A stretch of DNA of 46,050 nt from Hyphomonas sp. (GCF_013823385.1 NZ_PNMA01000031.1:1-46050), one strand, 5' to 3'. Shown: positions 34,435 to 43,063, numbered from the stretch's first letter. The notes: a model not told the origin generated them from the sequence alone. Numbers and translations are program-made.

Positions 34435-34935
34435 ATGGCTATCTTCCTTCTAGACGCTGACACACTAATCAAAGCAGATCGCACATATTATCCTCGCAAG
34501 CGATTTCCGATTTTTTGGGATTGGCTGCTGTCTCAAGGACAATCAGGGAAGATAAAAATTCCGGCTGAGCAGTATGAAGAGATTACAGCAGGCAGCGGCG
34601 ATTTGGTCGATTGGTTGAAACAAAAAGAGGTCAGAACCGCACTTGAGTTTGACGAGGAAGTCGATCCAACGCTGGTAAATTCTATAATAGAAGGTGGATA
34701 TGCAGTCGATCTTGATGAGTCTGAAATTCTAGAAATCGGTCGCGACCCGTTCTTGATAGCACATGCACTCAAAGCCCCCAAAAACCGGACTGTCGTTTCA
34801 TTTGAAGTGTCAAAGCCATCAAAGAAAAGACAGAATAGAAAAGTTCCGGACGTTTGCCGTGATTTCAAAATTCGTTGCATCACGATTTTTGAAGTTCTTG
34901 AGGAACTCGATTTCACAACCGAATGGTCACCGTAA
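34435..34935 (+). CDS. DUF4411 PIN-like protein, putative toxin
   Basis: This 166-residue protein starts MAIFLLDADTLIKADRTYYP, with acidic residues Asp7 and Asp9 as in PIN-domain nucleases. QYEEI and GRDPFLIAHA supply further acidic positions, and the last strand region is CITIFEVLEELDF. DUF4411 is PIN-like and occurs beside XRE-ImmA/IrrE genes, a pairing I believe was proposed as toxin-antitoxin-like in comparative genomics. The gene is AT-rich like its partner and 9 bases downstream of it. RNase activity is predicted, not shown. Confidence 0.88.
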   Translation: MAIFLLDADTLIKADRTYYPRKRFPIFWDWLLSQGQSGKIKIPAEQYEEITAGSGDLVDWLKQKEVRTALEFDEEVDPTLVNSIIEGGYAVDLDESEILEIGRDPFLIAHALKAPKNRTVVSFEVSKPSKKRQNRKVPDVCRDFKIRCITIFEVLEELDFTTEWSP

Positions 34936-34950
34936 CTCCAAATACTTAAA

Positions 34951-35373
34951 TTACCCCCGCCCCCAATGCGGCGGCTTGATCACTTCCATCAATCGCTCCG
35001 GCGCCTTGAGCGGGGCGAAGCCGAGGTCTGCATAGACGCCGTGGGCGTCGGCGGTGCCGAGCATCCAGCGGCGGACGGTTTGCGTGTCCGGATGGGTCAT
35101 CAGGGAGCGGACGAGATTGCGGCCAAGGCCCTTCCCGCGATGGGCGGGCACCACCATCACATCACACACCCAGGCGAAGACGGTGTAATCGGTCACCGCG
35201 CGGGCAAAGCCCGTCAGCGTGCCGGCTTCGTCCCGCGCGAGGGCGCAGAGGGAATGGGCGCAGGCGCGTTCCACCGTCTCGCGCGGAATGCCGGGCGACC
35301 AGTAGGCCGCCTGCAGGAGGGGGTGGAGCACGTCGATGTCTGCGGGTGTGGGCGGGGCGAGGGTGATCTTCAT
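34951..35373 (-). CDS. GNAT-family N-acetyltransferase
   Basis: This 140-residue acetyltransferase has the acetyl-CoA-binding motif VPAHRGKGLGRNLVRSLMTH near residue 77. The strand before it (FAWVCDVMVVPA) and the C-terminal YADLFAPLK-like region (YADLGFAPLKAPERLMEV) are normal. It resembles the small YesJ/ElaA-like GNAT proteins that act on small molecules; the substrate is unknown. It converges with the DUF4411 gene across 15 bases, marking the right edge of the AT-rich island. Confidence 0.92.
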   Translation of the reverse strand: MKITLAPPTPADIDVLHPLLQAAYWSPGIPRETVERACAHSLCALARDEAGTLTGFARAVTDYTVFAWVCDVMVVPAHRGKGLGRNLVRSLMTHPDTQTVRRWMLGTADAHGVYADLGFAPLKAPERLMEVIKPPHWGRG

Positions 35374-35421
35374 ACGGCAGATATGCCTTGGCCGCGGGGG
35401 ATTGGGAAGCGGCCTGCAAAG

Positions 35422-35697
35422 CCCCCTCGCCCTCTTCAGAGGGAGAGGGGGTTGGGGGTGAGGGTGGCGGCGCTAGCTTCAGCGAGCAAGTTTGGCGTTC
35501 CGGGCGGCCCCTCACCCCCAGCCCCTCTCCCCGCAAGCGGGGCGAGGGGAGCAGTCCGGGGAAGACCCTTACCGTCACTTCCCTTCCGTGCCCCGGCTCG
35601 TCCTTCGGCTTCGCTCAGGATGAGCCGTTCGGGAGGCCGGCCTTCGCGGCAGGCCCTCACCCCCGGCCCCTCTCCGATGGAATGGGAGAGGGGGGTT
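35422..35697. repeat. Cluster of palindromic intergenic repeats
   Basis: This 322-base gene-free stretch (35374-35695) holds no coding frame I can support. It contains four palindromes. Element 1 (35422-35465) has a 13-bp stem with one mismatch and loop TTCA. Element 2 (35508-35549), in the opposite orientation, has a 13-bp stem with loop AA. Element 3 (35654-35693) has arms CCCCTCTCC/GGAGAGGGG and matches element 2. A different one (35595-35626) pairs GGCTCGTCCT with AGGATGAGCC. All share the CCTCACCCCC-type border or the CTTCGGCTTCGCTCAGG core often seen as scattered repeats in proteobacteria. Confidence 0.75.
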
Positions 35698-36169
35698 AGC
35701 CCTCCCCTGCCGTACCCGGCGTGGTGAGATTGTCATGCAGCGCGCGGATGCGGGCGTTGAGGTCGCGCAGGTCGTCTGCGGACATTCCGGCCTTCTCCAC
35801 CAGGTTTGTGCCGACGCAGCCTGCCTGCAGCTGCATCGCGCGGCCCTGATCGGTGAGGCTGATCAGAACCTGACGCTCGTCCTGCGGGTTGCGCAGGCGG
35901 GTGAGGTGGCCGGCGGCCTCCAGGCGCTTGAGCAGCGGGGTCAGCGTGCTGGGCTCCAGCTCCAGCTGGCCGGAGAGCTCGCTGACCGACTGATTGTCAC
36001 GATCCCAGAGTAGGTTGAGCACCAGATACTGAAGGTAGGTGATCCCAAGTTCGTCAAGCACGACCTTGTGAACGCGCTGGATGGCCAGGTTGGTGGCATA
36101 GATCGTGCGGCAGATATGCTCGCTGAGCGGCGGGGGCAGCGGCGGGTTGGCGGCGGTCAGCTTGGGCAT
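35696..36169 (-). CDS. OhrR-like MarR-family redox regulator
   Basis: This 157-residue winged-helix repressor has the OhrR layout. Cys20 (EHICRTIYATN) matches the reactive Cys, ITYLQYLVLNLLWD the conserved Tyr helix, and a second Cys at 118 (QAGCVG) suggests the two-Cys type known from Xanthomonas. The HTH is LSGQLELEPSTLTPLLKRLE and the wing is LRNPQDERQVLISLT. Oxidised peroxides would release it from DNA. It is divergent from the haloperoxidase-like gene, with four palindromic sites between them, so it most likely controls both. Confidence 0.93.
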   Translation of the reverse strand: MPKLTAANPPLPPPLSEHICRTIYATNLAIQRVHKVVLDELGITYLQYLVLNLLWDRDNQSVSELSGQLELEPSTLTPLLKRLEAAGHLTRLRNPQDERQVLISLTDQGRAMQLQAGCVGTNLVEKAGMSADDLRDLNARIRALHDNLTTPGTAGEG

Positions 36170-36206
36170 GTCATATTCCTTTGGTGCGCGGGGGCAGAAG
36201 GGACCC

Positions 36207-36300
36207 TTATCGCGAAATTACCTATCGCGATAAAAATAATGCTTGACGCCGAAATGGCAATCTCCTATCTGATGTTTATCGCGATAAGGGTTATCGCAAA
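36207..36300. promoter_or_regulatory. Four-site operator between ohrR-like and haloperoxidase genes
   Basis: TTATCGCGATAA is a perfect palindrome at 36276-36287. Further copies are CTATCGCGATAA at 36222-36233 and partial sites TTATCGCGAA at 36207-36216 and TTATCGC at 36291-36297. Centres are 15 bp apart within each pair, and the two pairs are 54 bp apart. Such arrangements suit two repressor dimers per promoter, one pair for each divergent gene. Confidence 0.85.
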
Positions 36301-36318
36301 AAACAACTGGAGCCCCTC

Positions 36319-37254
36319 ATGATGAAGTCCCTTCTGTCTGCCGTTGCCCTTTCCACCCTGGCCGCTGGCCAGATTTCCGCCGCCGACCCTGCCCCCAAAA
36401 CCCCTGCCCAAGGAGAAATTCAGATGTCCATGATCACCACCAAAGACGGTACCCAGCTCTTCTACAAGGACTGGGGCCCGAAAGACGCCCAACCCATCGT
36501 GTTCCACCATGGCTGGCCGCTGACGGCCGATGACTGGGACAGCCAGATGCTGTTCTTCCTGTCGGAAGGCTACCGCGTTGTCGCCTTTGACCGCCGCGGC
36601 CAGGGCCGCTCCACCCAGACCGATATCGGCCATGACATGGACACGTTCGCCTCTGACACGGCCGATCTTGTCGCCGCGCTGGACCTGAAGAACGCCGTCC
36701 ATATCGGCCACTCCACCGGCGGGGGCGTTGTTGCCCGCTATGTGGCGCAGGCTGAGCCGGGGCGCGTGTCGAAAGCCGTGCTGATCGGCGCGATCACGCC
36801 GGTTCTCGGCAAGATCGAGAGCAACCCGACCGGCGTGCCGCTGGAAGTGTTTGAAGGCTTCAAGGTGGCCCTTGCCAAGAACCGCGCCGAATTCTACCGC
36901 GAAATTCCCTCGGGGCCGTTCTATGGCTTCAACCGGGAAGGCGCCGAAGTCAGCGAAGGCCTCATCCAGAACTGGTGGCGCCAGGGCATGATCGGCAGCG
37001 CCAAGGCCCAGCTCGACACGATCACGGCCTTTGCCGAGACCGACTTCACCGAAGACCTGAAGGCAATCAAGGTGCCGGTACTGGTGATGCATGGCGGGGA
37101 TGACCAGATCGTCCCGGTCGATGAAACTGCCCGCCGCGCCGCCGCCCTGCTGCCGAACGGCACGCTGAAGGTCTATGACGGCCTCTCGCATGGCCTCTTT
37201 GCGACGCATCCGGACGTGATCAACGCCGACCTGCTGGCCTTCATCGAAGGCTAA
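36319..37254 (+). CDS. Haloperoxidase-like alpha/beta hydrolase with signal peptide
   Basis: This 311-residue protein belongs to the cofactor-free chloroperoxidase/arylesterase family. After a signal peptide (LLSAVALSTLAAGQISAADP) the core shows IVFHHGWPLTADDWDSQMLF, FDRRGQGRS, the nucleophile elbow HIGHSTGGGVVARYVAQAEP, the catalytic Asp in MHGGDDQIVPVDETARRAAA and His in GLSHGLFATHPD. Typical members lack an export signal. It is controlled, by position, by the divergent OhrR-like regulator. The ATG at 36319 lies 8 bases after GGAG; the ATG at 36322 is an alternative. Confidence 0.92.
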   Translation: MMKSLLSAVALSTLAAGQISAADPAPKTPAQGEIQMSMITTKDGTQLFYKDWGPKDAQPIVFHHGWPLTADDWDSQMLFFLSEGYRVVAFDRRGQGRSTQTDIGHDMDTFASDTADLVAALDLKNAVHIGHSTGGGVVARYVAQAEPGRVSKAVLIGAITPVLGKIESNPTGVPLEVFEGFKVALAKNRAEFYREIPSGPFYGFNREGAEVSEGLIQNWWRQGMIGSAKAQLDTITAFAETDFTEDLKAIKVPVLVMHGGDDQIVPVDETARRAAALLPNGTLKVYDGLSHGLFATHPDVINADLLAFIEG

Positions 37255-37265
37255 CGGCCTGCCTC

Positions 37266-37309
37266 AAAAAAGACCCGGGCCGCCCTTCCCAAGGCGGCCC
37301 GGGTTTTTT
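37266..37309. terminator. Strong bidirectional terminator
   Basis: A perfect 12-bp stem (ACCCGGGCCGCC at 37273-37284, GGCGGCCCGGGT at 37293-37304) has an 8-base loop. It is followed by TTTTT on the plus strand and preceded by AAAAAAG, which reads as a U-tract on the minus strand. It ends both the haloperoxidase-like gene and the convergent sdhAF4 gene. Confidence 0.95.
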
Positions 37310-37321
37310 GCTGCTGAGGGG

Positions 37322-37519
37322 TCAGAAATCGTAGGCGATGCCCTTGCGTTCCCAGTCGCCATAGCGGGTGGGTTCGATGGTTTTCGGGCCGCCGATCTCG
37401 TCTGCCGGGAGGGCGGCCTCGGCCCGTTTGCGGGCGTCGGCTTCTTCCAGCGCGCGGCGGGCCGCTTCGGGCAGGCCCGCGCGGCGGGCGATCTCTTCTT
37501 CGGGCAGATCATTGCTCAT
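37322..37519 (-). CDS. SdhAF4/DUF1674 succinate dehydrogenase assembly factor
   Basis: This 65-residue protein carries the defining C-terminal signature EIGGPKTIEPTRYGDWERKG followed by IAYDF. The rest is charged and helical (LPEEEIARRAGLPEAARRAL). SdhAF4 proteins bind the flavinylated SdhA subunit before complex II is assembled. The start ATG (37519) follows GGGAAAG at a wide spacing; the longer upstream frame has no similarity. It is divergent from htpX. Confidence 0.95.
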   Translation of the reverse strand: MSNDLPEEEIARRAGLPEAARRALEEADARKRAEAALPADEIGGPKTIEPTRYGDWERKGIAYDF

Positions 37520-37623
37520 TTGAAATCTTTCCCAGACGTTCACCCTTTCCCATATAGGGCTGCAGACACGAATTGCGCAAAGGCGCGCAGGCTTCGTTCT
37601 TGTTGATGAGGAGCACCCCACCG

Positions 37624-38517
37624 ATGGGCACGGCCAAGACATTCATCCTTCTCGCCGCCATGACGGCCATTTTCATGGCGATCGGCTTTCTTGTGGGCGG
37701 CACGGGCGGCATGATTGTCGCCTTTGTGGTGGCCGCCGGCATGAACGTGTTTGCCTGGTGGAATTCCGACAAGATGGTGCTGCGGATGCAGGGGGCACAG
37801 GAAGTGCTGCCCGATACGCGCAACCCGATGCTGCGCGCCTTTGGTGAGGATGTGGCGCGCCTGGCGGAGAATGCCGGCCTGCCTGCCCCGCGCATCTACA
37901 TCATCGACACGCCCCAACCCAACGCCTTCGCCACGGGCCGCAACCCGCAGAACGCCGCCGTTGCCGCCACGACGGGCCTGCTCAACATGCTCAACCGCGA
38001 GGAAGTGGCCGGGGTGATGGCGCATGAGCTGGCCCATGTGCAGAACCGCGACACGCTGACGATGACGGTGACCGCCACGCTCGCCGGGGCCATCGGCATG
38101 CTGGCGAACTTTGCCCTCTTCTTCGGGCGCGAGCGGACGGGGCTGATCGGCGCCATCGCCGTCATGATCTTTGCGCCGATGGCAGCAGGCCTGGTGCAGA
38201 TGGCGATCAGCCGCTCGCGGGAATATGTGGCTGACAAGCGCGGCGCGGAGATTTGCGGCAACCCGCTCTGGCTCGCCTCGGCGCTGGAGAAGATCGAGCG
38301 CGGCGCCCGCGCCCAGATCAATCCCTATGCGGAGCGTAACCCCGCCATGGCGCACATGTATATCTCCAACCCCCTCAACGGACGCGGGGCAGACAACCTC
38401 TTCTCCACCCACCCGTCGACCGCCAACCGCGTCGAAGCCCTCCGCCGCATGGCCGGCGAAATGGGCCTCTCGGCGGCGCCTGCCCCGGCGGCGCGGTCAA
38501 GCGGGCCGTGGGGGTAA
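37624..38517 (+). CDS. htpX: HtpX membrane zinc protease (M48)
   Basis: This 297-residue protease has two N-terminal transmembrane helices ([36 protein letters not shown]), the zinc motif HELAH at 134-138 ([13 protein letters not shown]) and two further helices. The third ligand is the Glu in [15 protein letters not shown]. HtpX degrades misfolded inner-membrane proteins. The ATG at 37624 follows GAGGAG by 10 bases; ATG 37606 lacks a site. It precedes rsmB by 80 bases. Confidence 0.96.
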   Translation: MGTAKTFILLAAMTAIFMAIGFLVGGTGGMIVAFVVAAGMNVFAWWNSDKMVLRMQGAQEVLPDTRNPMLRAFGEDVARLAENAGLPAPRIYIIDTPQPNAFATGRNPQNAAVAATTGLLNMLNREEVAGVMAHELAHVQNRDTLTMTVTATLAGAIGMLANFALFFGRERTGLIGAIAVMIFAPMAAGLVQMAISRSREYVADKRGAEICGNPLWLASALEKIERGARAQINPYAERNPAMAHMYISNPLNGRGADNLFSTHPSTANRVEALRRMAGEMGLSAAPAPAARSSGPWG

Positions 38518-38597
38518 GCGAAAGCAGGCAATGGCTGGCGCTGCCCGCCTCGCCCGGTTACGGGGGAGGATGACAACCTCTATCGGAGAGCCCTGAT

Positions 38598-39869
38598 TTG
38601 AGCGGCGCGCATATCCGGCTGGCCGCAGGCCGCCTTCTCAATCTTGTGCTCGACAAGCGGCGCACGCTGGATGACGCCATGGCGGCAGACGACGCCTTCA
38701 ATGCGCTGGACGGCTCAGACCGCGCCTTTGCGCGCGCCATCGCTTCCAGCGCGCTGCGCCATCTTGGCTGGATCGACCGGGGCGTCTCGCCTTTCCTCTC
38801 CCGGCCCTTGAGCGCGACGGGCGCGGAAATCCGCGCGCTGATCCGGGCCGGCGCGGCGCAGATCTGGTTCATGGATGTGGCGCCTCATGCCGCCGTATCC
38901 GAAACGGTGGAGGCTGCCCGGCTCTGGTCACCGGCCCGTTCGGGCGGCGGCTTTGTCAACGCCGCCCTGCGCCGGGTCAGCGAAACCGGCAGCCCCGCCC
39001 GCACCATCAGCCCCCTGGCCCTCTGGCCGGACTGGCTGGCCAGCCGCCTCGGCTCTGCCTATGGCCGCCAGACGGCCGAAGCGCTCGCCCTGGCCCAGCT
39101 GGAAGAACCCGGCCTCCACCTCTCTCCCAAGGGGGACGGCGCCCGCGTGGCCGAGGCGACCGGCGGCACGCTGCTGCCCGATGGGGCCATCGACATCATC
39201 AGCGGCGCGGTGGAAACCCTGCCGGGCTATGCCGCTGGCGACTGGTGGGTGCAGGACGCGGCCGCGCGCATTCCGGCAAAGCTGCTGGCTCCCCAGCCAG
39301 GCGAGCGGATCCTGGATCTTTGCGCCGCGCCGGGCGGCAAGACGCTGCAGCTCGCCGCCGCCGGGGCCGAGGTGACCGCGCTGGACCGCTCCCGCCCCCG
39401 GCTTGAACGGCTGAAGGAAAACCTTGCCCGCACGGGGCTTCACGCGGAAGTGATCGTGGGCGATGGCGAGGCCTGGGAAGCGCCCGCCCCCTTCCCGAAG
39501 CTCCTGCTCGACGCGCCCTGCTCGGCGCTCGGCACGCTGCGCCGCCATCCCGAAGGCGCGTGGATCAAGACCGAAGAAGATGTGACCCGCTTTCCCGCCG
39601 TGCAGGCGCGCCTGCTGGCGGCGGCCACCGGGATGCTCGCCCCCGGCGGCACGCTGGTTTACTGCGTCTGCACGCCCCTTCCGGCCGAAGGGGTGGAGAT
39701 TGTCGAAGCGGCCATATCGAAAGGTCCGCTGAAACGGGCGCCGGTGCAGGCCAGCGAGATTCCGGGTTTTGAGGCCTGCCTGACACCGGCCGGTGACGTG
39801 CTGACCCTGCCCTCGGCCGGGCGCCAGTATGACGCCTTCTACATTGCCCGGCTGACCCGGCCGGATTGA
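38598..39869 (+). CDS. rsmB: RsmB-like 16S rRNA m5C methyltransferase
   Basis: This 423-residue protein has an N-terminal NusB-like helical domain (about residues 1-130) and a NOL1/NOP2/Sun methyltransferase domain. SAM motif I is ILDLCAAPGGKTLQLAAAGA. Motif IV is LLLDAPCSALGTLRRHPEGA, with the catalytic-site Cys, and motif VI is LVYCVCTPLPAEGVEI. It should make m5C967 in 16S rRNA. The start is TTG at 38598, eight bases after GGAGAG; no ATG is available nearby in this frame. Confidence 0.9.
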   Translation: MSGAHIRLAAGRLLNLVLDKRRTLDDAMAADDAFNALDGSDRAFARAIASSALRHLGWIDRGVSPFLSRPLSATGAEIRALIRAGAAQIWFMDVAPHAAVSETVEAARLWSPARSGGGFVNAALRRVSETGSPARTISPLALWPDWLASRLGSAYGRQTAEALALAQLEEPGLHLSPKGDGARVAEATGGTLLPDGAIDIISGAVETLPGYAAGDWWVQDAAARIPAKLLAPQPGERILDLCAAPGGKTLQLAAAGAEVTALDRSRPRLERLKENLARTGLHAEVIVGDGEAWEAPAPFPKLLLDAPCSALGTLRRHPEGAWIKTEEDVTRFPAVQARLLAAATGMLAPGGTLVYCVCTPLPAEGVEIVEAAISKGPLKRAPVQASEIPGFEACLTPAGDVLTLPSAGRQYDAFYIARLTRPD

Positions 39870-40001
39870 ACCGGCTGGCAACCTTTCCAAACTGTAATTG
39901 TTTGCTGAACGGAAATCTGTAACACAGTTCATATCTCATTCAGCAGCGACTGCGGTATAACCAGCCCCATCGCAGGTATGCAGTGCGAAAGGAATAAACA
40001 C

Positions 40002-40490
40002 ATGACTATGGCGATTACCCAACGGGCAAAGCCCCTCAAAATGGCTGCAGGCGCTCTTGCGGCTCTGACCATGGTGCTGGCCGGTTGCGCCAGCACGTAC
40101 AACTCCAGCCGGGTGACCCCCGGTTCGGTCGGCCAGGCCTCGACGGTCTATACCGGCTATGTCCAGTCGGTGCGCGAAGTGACCATCAAATCCGACCGTT
40201 CGCTGATCGGCGCGGCTACCGGCGCCGTGCTCGGCGGTCTGGCAGGCTCTGAACTCGGCGGCGGCGACAAGGCCCAGACGGCCGGCGCCATCGGCGGCGC
40301 AGTTGTCGGCGGTATCGCCGGTAACGAGGCCGGCAAGGCCATCGGCACCAAGCGCGGCTATGCCTACACCGTTCGCTTCGACAATGGCGAAGTGCGCGAG
40401 ATCGTGCAGGGCGCTGACATCTACATCCAGCCGGGCACCCCGGTGAACGCCATTGCCGGCGCGGATGGCTGGCGGATCGTTCCCCGCTAA
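40002..40490 (+). CDS. Glycine-zipper outer-membrane lipoprotein (SlyB-like)
   Basis: This 162-residue lipoprotein has a signal ending in LTMVLAGCAS (Cys at about 35). A glycine-zipper 2TM segment follows (ATGAVLGGLAGSELGGGDKA, then IGGAVVGGIAGNEAGKAI). The soluble end is YTVRFDNGEVREIVQGADIY. The family includes SlyB/Pcp-type outer-membrane lipoproteins linked to envelope stability. AAAGGA lies 8 bases before the ATG. A good terminator follows, so it is monocistronic. Confidence 0.9.
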   Translation: MTMAITQRAKPLKMAAGALAALTMVLAGCASTYNSSRVTPGSVGQASTVYTGYVQSVREVTIKSDRSLIGAATGAVLGGLAGSELGGGDKAQTAGAIGGAVVGGIAGNEAGKAIGTKRGYAYTVRFDNGEVREIVQGADIYIQPGTPVNAIAGADGWRIVPR

Positions 40491-40518
40491 GCCCCGCACC
40501 CAAGCGGAACCCTCCCCG

Positions 40519-40557
40519 ACAGCCGGCTGCCCAGCGTAGCCGGCTGTTTCGCATTTG
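40519..40557 (+). terminator. Intrinsic terminator of the glycine-zipper lipoprotein gene
   Basis: ACAGCCGGCT (40519-40528) and AGCCGGCTGT (40538-40547) make a perfect 10-bp stem with a 9-base loop. TTTCGCATTT follows. It lies 29 bases past the stop codon and separates this gene from rpe. Confidence 0.85.
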
Positions 40558-40637
40558 ACCCCCGCAGACCGCGACAAAACACGGCCTTTGCGCGAAAGGC
40601 CGTTTCCCAATTGGGGAATCCGCTTTAGGGAGGGGAC

Positions 40638-41306
40638 ATGAAACCCGTCCTGATTTCCCCTTCGATCCTTTCTGCGGACTTTGCCAAGCTGGGCGAGGAA
40701 ATCCGCGCCATTGATGCAGCCGGCGCCGACATGATCCATGTCGATGTGATGGATGGCCATTTCGTGCCCAACCTCACCTTCGGCCCGCCGGTGATCGAGA
40801 AGCTGCGCCCGCATACGAAGAAGCTGTTCGACGTGCATCTGATGATCGCGCCGGTGGACCCCTTCATCGAGGACTTCGCCAGGGCGGGCGCCGACATCCT
40901 CACCGTCCATCCGGAAGCCGGGCCGCACCTGCACCGCACGCTCCAGTCGATCCGCGCCGCCGGCATGCGCCCCGGCGTGGCGCTCAACCCCGGCACGCCT
41001 GCCAGCGTGATCGAGCCGGTGATCGGCGACATTGATCTGGTGCTCGTGATGTCGGTAAACCCCGGCTTTGGCGGGCAGAGCTTCATCGAAAGCCAATTGA
41101 AGAAGGTCGAGCAGCTGCGCCGCATGATTGATGCGTCGGGCCGCGACATCATTCTGGAGATCGACGGCGGCCTGAACGCCGAAACCGCACCGCGCGCCAT
41201 TGCTGCGGGTGTCACAGCCATTGTCGCCGGGTCTGCCGTATTCAAGGGCGGGCCGGAGGCATATGCTGCAAACATCCGGGCACTGAGGCCGCAGGTAAAC
41301 GCCTGA
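40638..41306 (+). CDS. rpe: Ribulose-phosphate 3-epimerase
   Basis: This 222-residue TIM-barrel enzyme interconverts ribulose 5-phosphate and xylulose 5-phosphate in the pentose phosphate pathway. The metal ligands are in place: His34 and Asp36 ([18 protein letters not shown]), His67 (FDVHLMI) and an Asp in LEIDGGLN. The phosphate-binding GSAVFKGG is at the end. An AGGGAGGGG site precedes the ATG. It forms a cluster with the heparinase-like gene and purH, a gene order known from other alphaproteobacteria. Confidence 0.98.
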   Translation: MKPVLISPSILSADFAKLGEEIRAIDAAGADMIHVDVMDGHFVPNLTFGPPVIEKLRPHTKKLFDVHLMIAPVDPFIEDFARAGADILTVHPEAGPHLHRTLQSIRAAGMRPGVALNPGTPASVIEPVIGDIDLVLVMSVNPGFGGQSFIESQLKKVEQLRRMIDASGRDIILEIDGGLNAETAPRAIAAGVTAIVAGSAVFKGGPEAYAANIRALRPQVNA

Positions 41307-41335
41307 TCGCATAGTCCGGGGACGGGTCTGAAGTC

Positions 41336-43063
41336 TTGGCCGAGAGCGATTCTGATTTCCACACCGACCGCACGCGCACCAGCAGCGATGATGCTGCCCT
41401 GTGGCGCCGCTTCCGGGGTGTTGTCGGCGATGACGCGAAAGTCTCCACACTGCAGAAGCTGAAGCTGACCGGCCACGGGCCGGATGGTTTCTCAATGCAC
41501 ATCTCAAACCTTCTGCCCCCGGACGACCGGCGCGGCGAAGCGCTGATGGCCGGCATCTGGCGCATCGGCCAGCAGCGCATGGCGATGGCCAGCGGCGAGC
41601 CGCCCTGGAGCCTTGAAATGCCGTCCCGCCATTTCGCAGACCGGGTACACCGGTTCGGCTGGCTGCCCGATCTCTTCGCGCGCGGAGAGGAGGGCGCCGC
41701 CCTCGCCCGCCGCCTCACCGATGACTGGATCGAGCGTTTCGGCAAGTTCAATGGCTTTGCCTGGCGCATCGAGCCGACCGCGAGCCGCGTCTGGAACTGG
41801 ATGCGCTGCGGTCCGGCCCTGTTCGAAACGGGCAGCGCGGAAGACCGCAGCCAGCGGATCGACGCCCTCTCCCGCCAGCTGCGCTATCTCGCCGAGGTGA
41901 TCGACACCGCGCATGATCCCAAATCGCGCTGGATGGCGGCGGTCAGCCTGATCGCCCATTCCCTCTGCCTGCGGAAGGGCGCGGGCCTCAGCGAAGCGCT
42001 CGCGCGCCTGGAAGGCGAAGTCACCGCGCAGATCCTGCCCGATGGCGGCCATGTCACCCGCAGCCCGGCCCACACCCTCTCCTCCCTGCTCCATCTGCAG
42101 ACGGTGGAAGACGCCCTCATCCGCGCCCAGCGCCCGGTGCCTGACTGGATCACCAAATGGACCCCGCGCATGGGCGCGATGCTCGCCTTCTTCCGCGCAG
42201 GCGACGGCGCGCTTGATACGTTCAATGATGGCGACGAGAGCCGCGCCGAAGTGGTCGAAGCCGTGCTCTCGCGCCTGGAGGCGCCGCCGCGCCGTTTCCT
42301 GTTCGCGCCGAAATCCGGATTCCAGAAGATCGAGCGCGGCAGCCTCCGCTTTGTGCTCGATTGCGGCGAGGCCCCGCCCCGTCCGTTTGCGGAACATGCC
42401 CGCGCCGGCGCGCTCGGCTTTGAATTCTCCGACGGCCCGGCCCGCATCATCACCTCGTGTGGCTATTCCTCCGAAGTGAATGTCGACTGGCAGGCCGCCG
42501 TGCGCCGCACCAGCGCCCACTCCACGCTGATCCTCGCCGGCCGCGACAGCTCCGCCTTCGTCCTCAACGAGGAAACGCGGATGCGCGCCGTCACCGGCCC
42601 GGAAGGCATCGCCGCCAAGCGCCTGGAGGAGGCGAGCGAAATCTGGCTCGATGCCCAGCATGCCGGCTACAAGGCCTCCCACGGCCTCCTCCACCGCCGC
42701 CGCATCTTCGTCTCCGGCGCAGGCGACCGGCTGACCGGCGAGGACTCCCTCGTCCGCCCCGTTGCCCAGCCAATGAGCGACGACAAGAAGGGCGTGCCCT
42801 TCGAAATCCGCTTCCACCTCCACCCCACCATCACCGCCCATATGGGCCGCGATGCCATCCGCCTTGTCAGCGAGACGGGCGCGGTCTGGCGCTTCAAGAC
42901 CAGCCATGAGGGCGCGCGCCTCGAACGCACCGCCTATCTCGCCCGCGGCGTGGTGGAGACGCCCGAACAGATCGTCCTCTCGGGCTTTGCTGACCCCAAT
43001 GGCGATGGCAGCCAGCCGCCCAACTGCATCCGCTGGGCCTTCATCCGGGAAACGGCGTCTTGA
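41336..43063 (+). CDS. Heparinase II/III-family protein
   Basis: This protein of about 575 residues has an N-terminal alpha-helical toroid-like domain (GKFNGFAWRIEPTASRVWNW; VSLIAHSLCLRKGAGLSEAL) and a C-terminal beta-rich heparinase II/III domain (FVLDCGEAPPRPFAEHARAG; VDWQAAVRRTSAHSTLILAG). The lyase class cuts uronate-containing polysaccharides, but this alphaproteobacterial branch lacks a signal peptide here, so its substrate is unclear. The only upstream start in frame is TTG at 41336, with no strong ribosome-binding site. It is placed between rpe and purH. Confidence 0.88.
   Translation: MAESDSDFHTDRTRTSSDDAALWRRFRGVVGDDAKVSTLQKLKLTGHGPDGFSMHISNLLPPDDRRGEALMAGIWRIGQQRMAMASGEPPWSLEMPSRHFADRVHRFGWLPDLFARGEEGAALARRLTDDWIERFGKFNGFAWRIEPTASRVWNWMRCGPALFETGSAEDRSQRIDALSRQLRYLAEVIDTAHDPKSRWMAAVSLIAHSLCLRKGAGLSEALARLEGEVTAQILPDGGHVTRSPAHTLSSLLHLQTVEDALIRAQRPVPDWITKWTPRMGAMLAFFRAGDGALDTFNDGDESRAEVVEAVLSRLEAPPRRFLFAPKSGFQKIERGSLRFVLDCGEAPPRPFAEHARAGALGFEFSDGPARIITSCGYSSEVNVDWQAAVRRTSAHSTLILAGRDSSAFVLNEETRMRAVTGPEGIAAKRLEEASEIWLDAQHAGYKASHGLLHRRRIFVSGAGDRLTGEDSLVRPVAQPMSDDKKGVPFEIRFHLHPTITAHMGRDAIRLVSETGAVWRFKTSHEGARLERTAYLARGVVETPEQIVLSGFADPNGDGSQPPNCIRWAFIRETAS

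Noticed and set aside
39936-41507. A 523-codon minus-strand frame over the lipoprotein and rpe genes
   Set aside because: It covers rpe and a clear lipoprotein in antisense and has low-complexity Arg/His/Gly-rich content. It also runs across a terminator.
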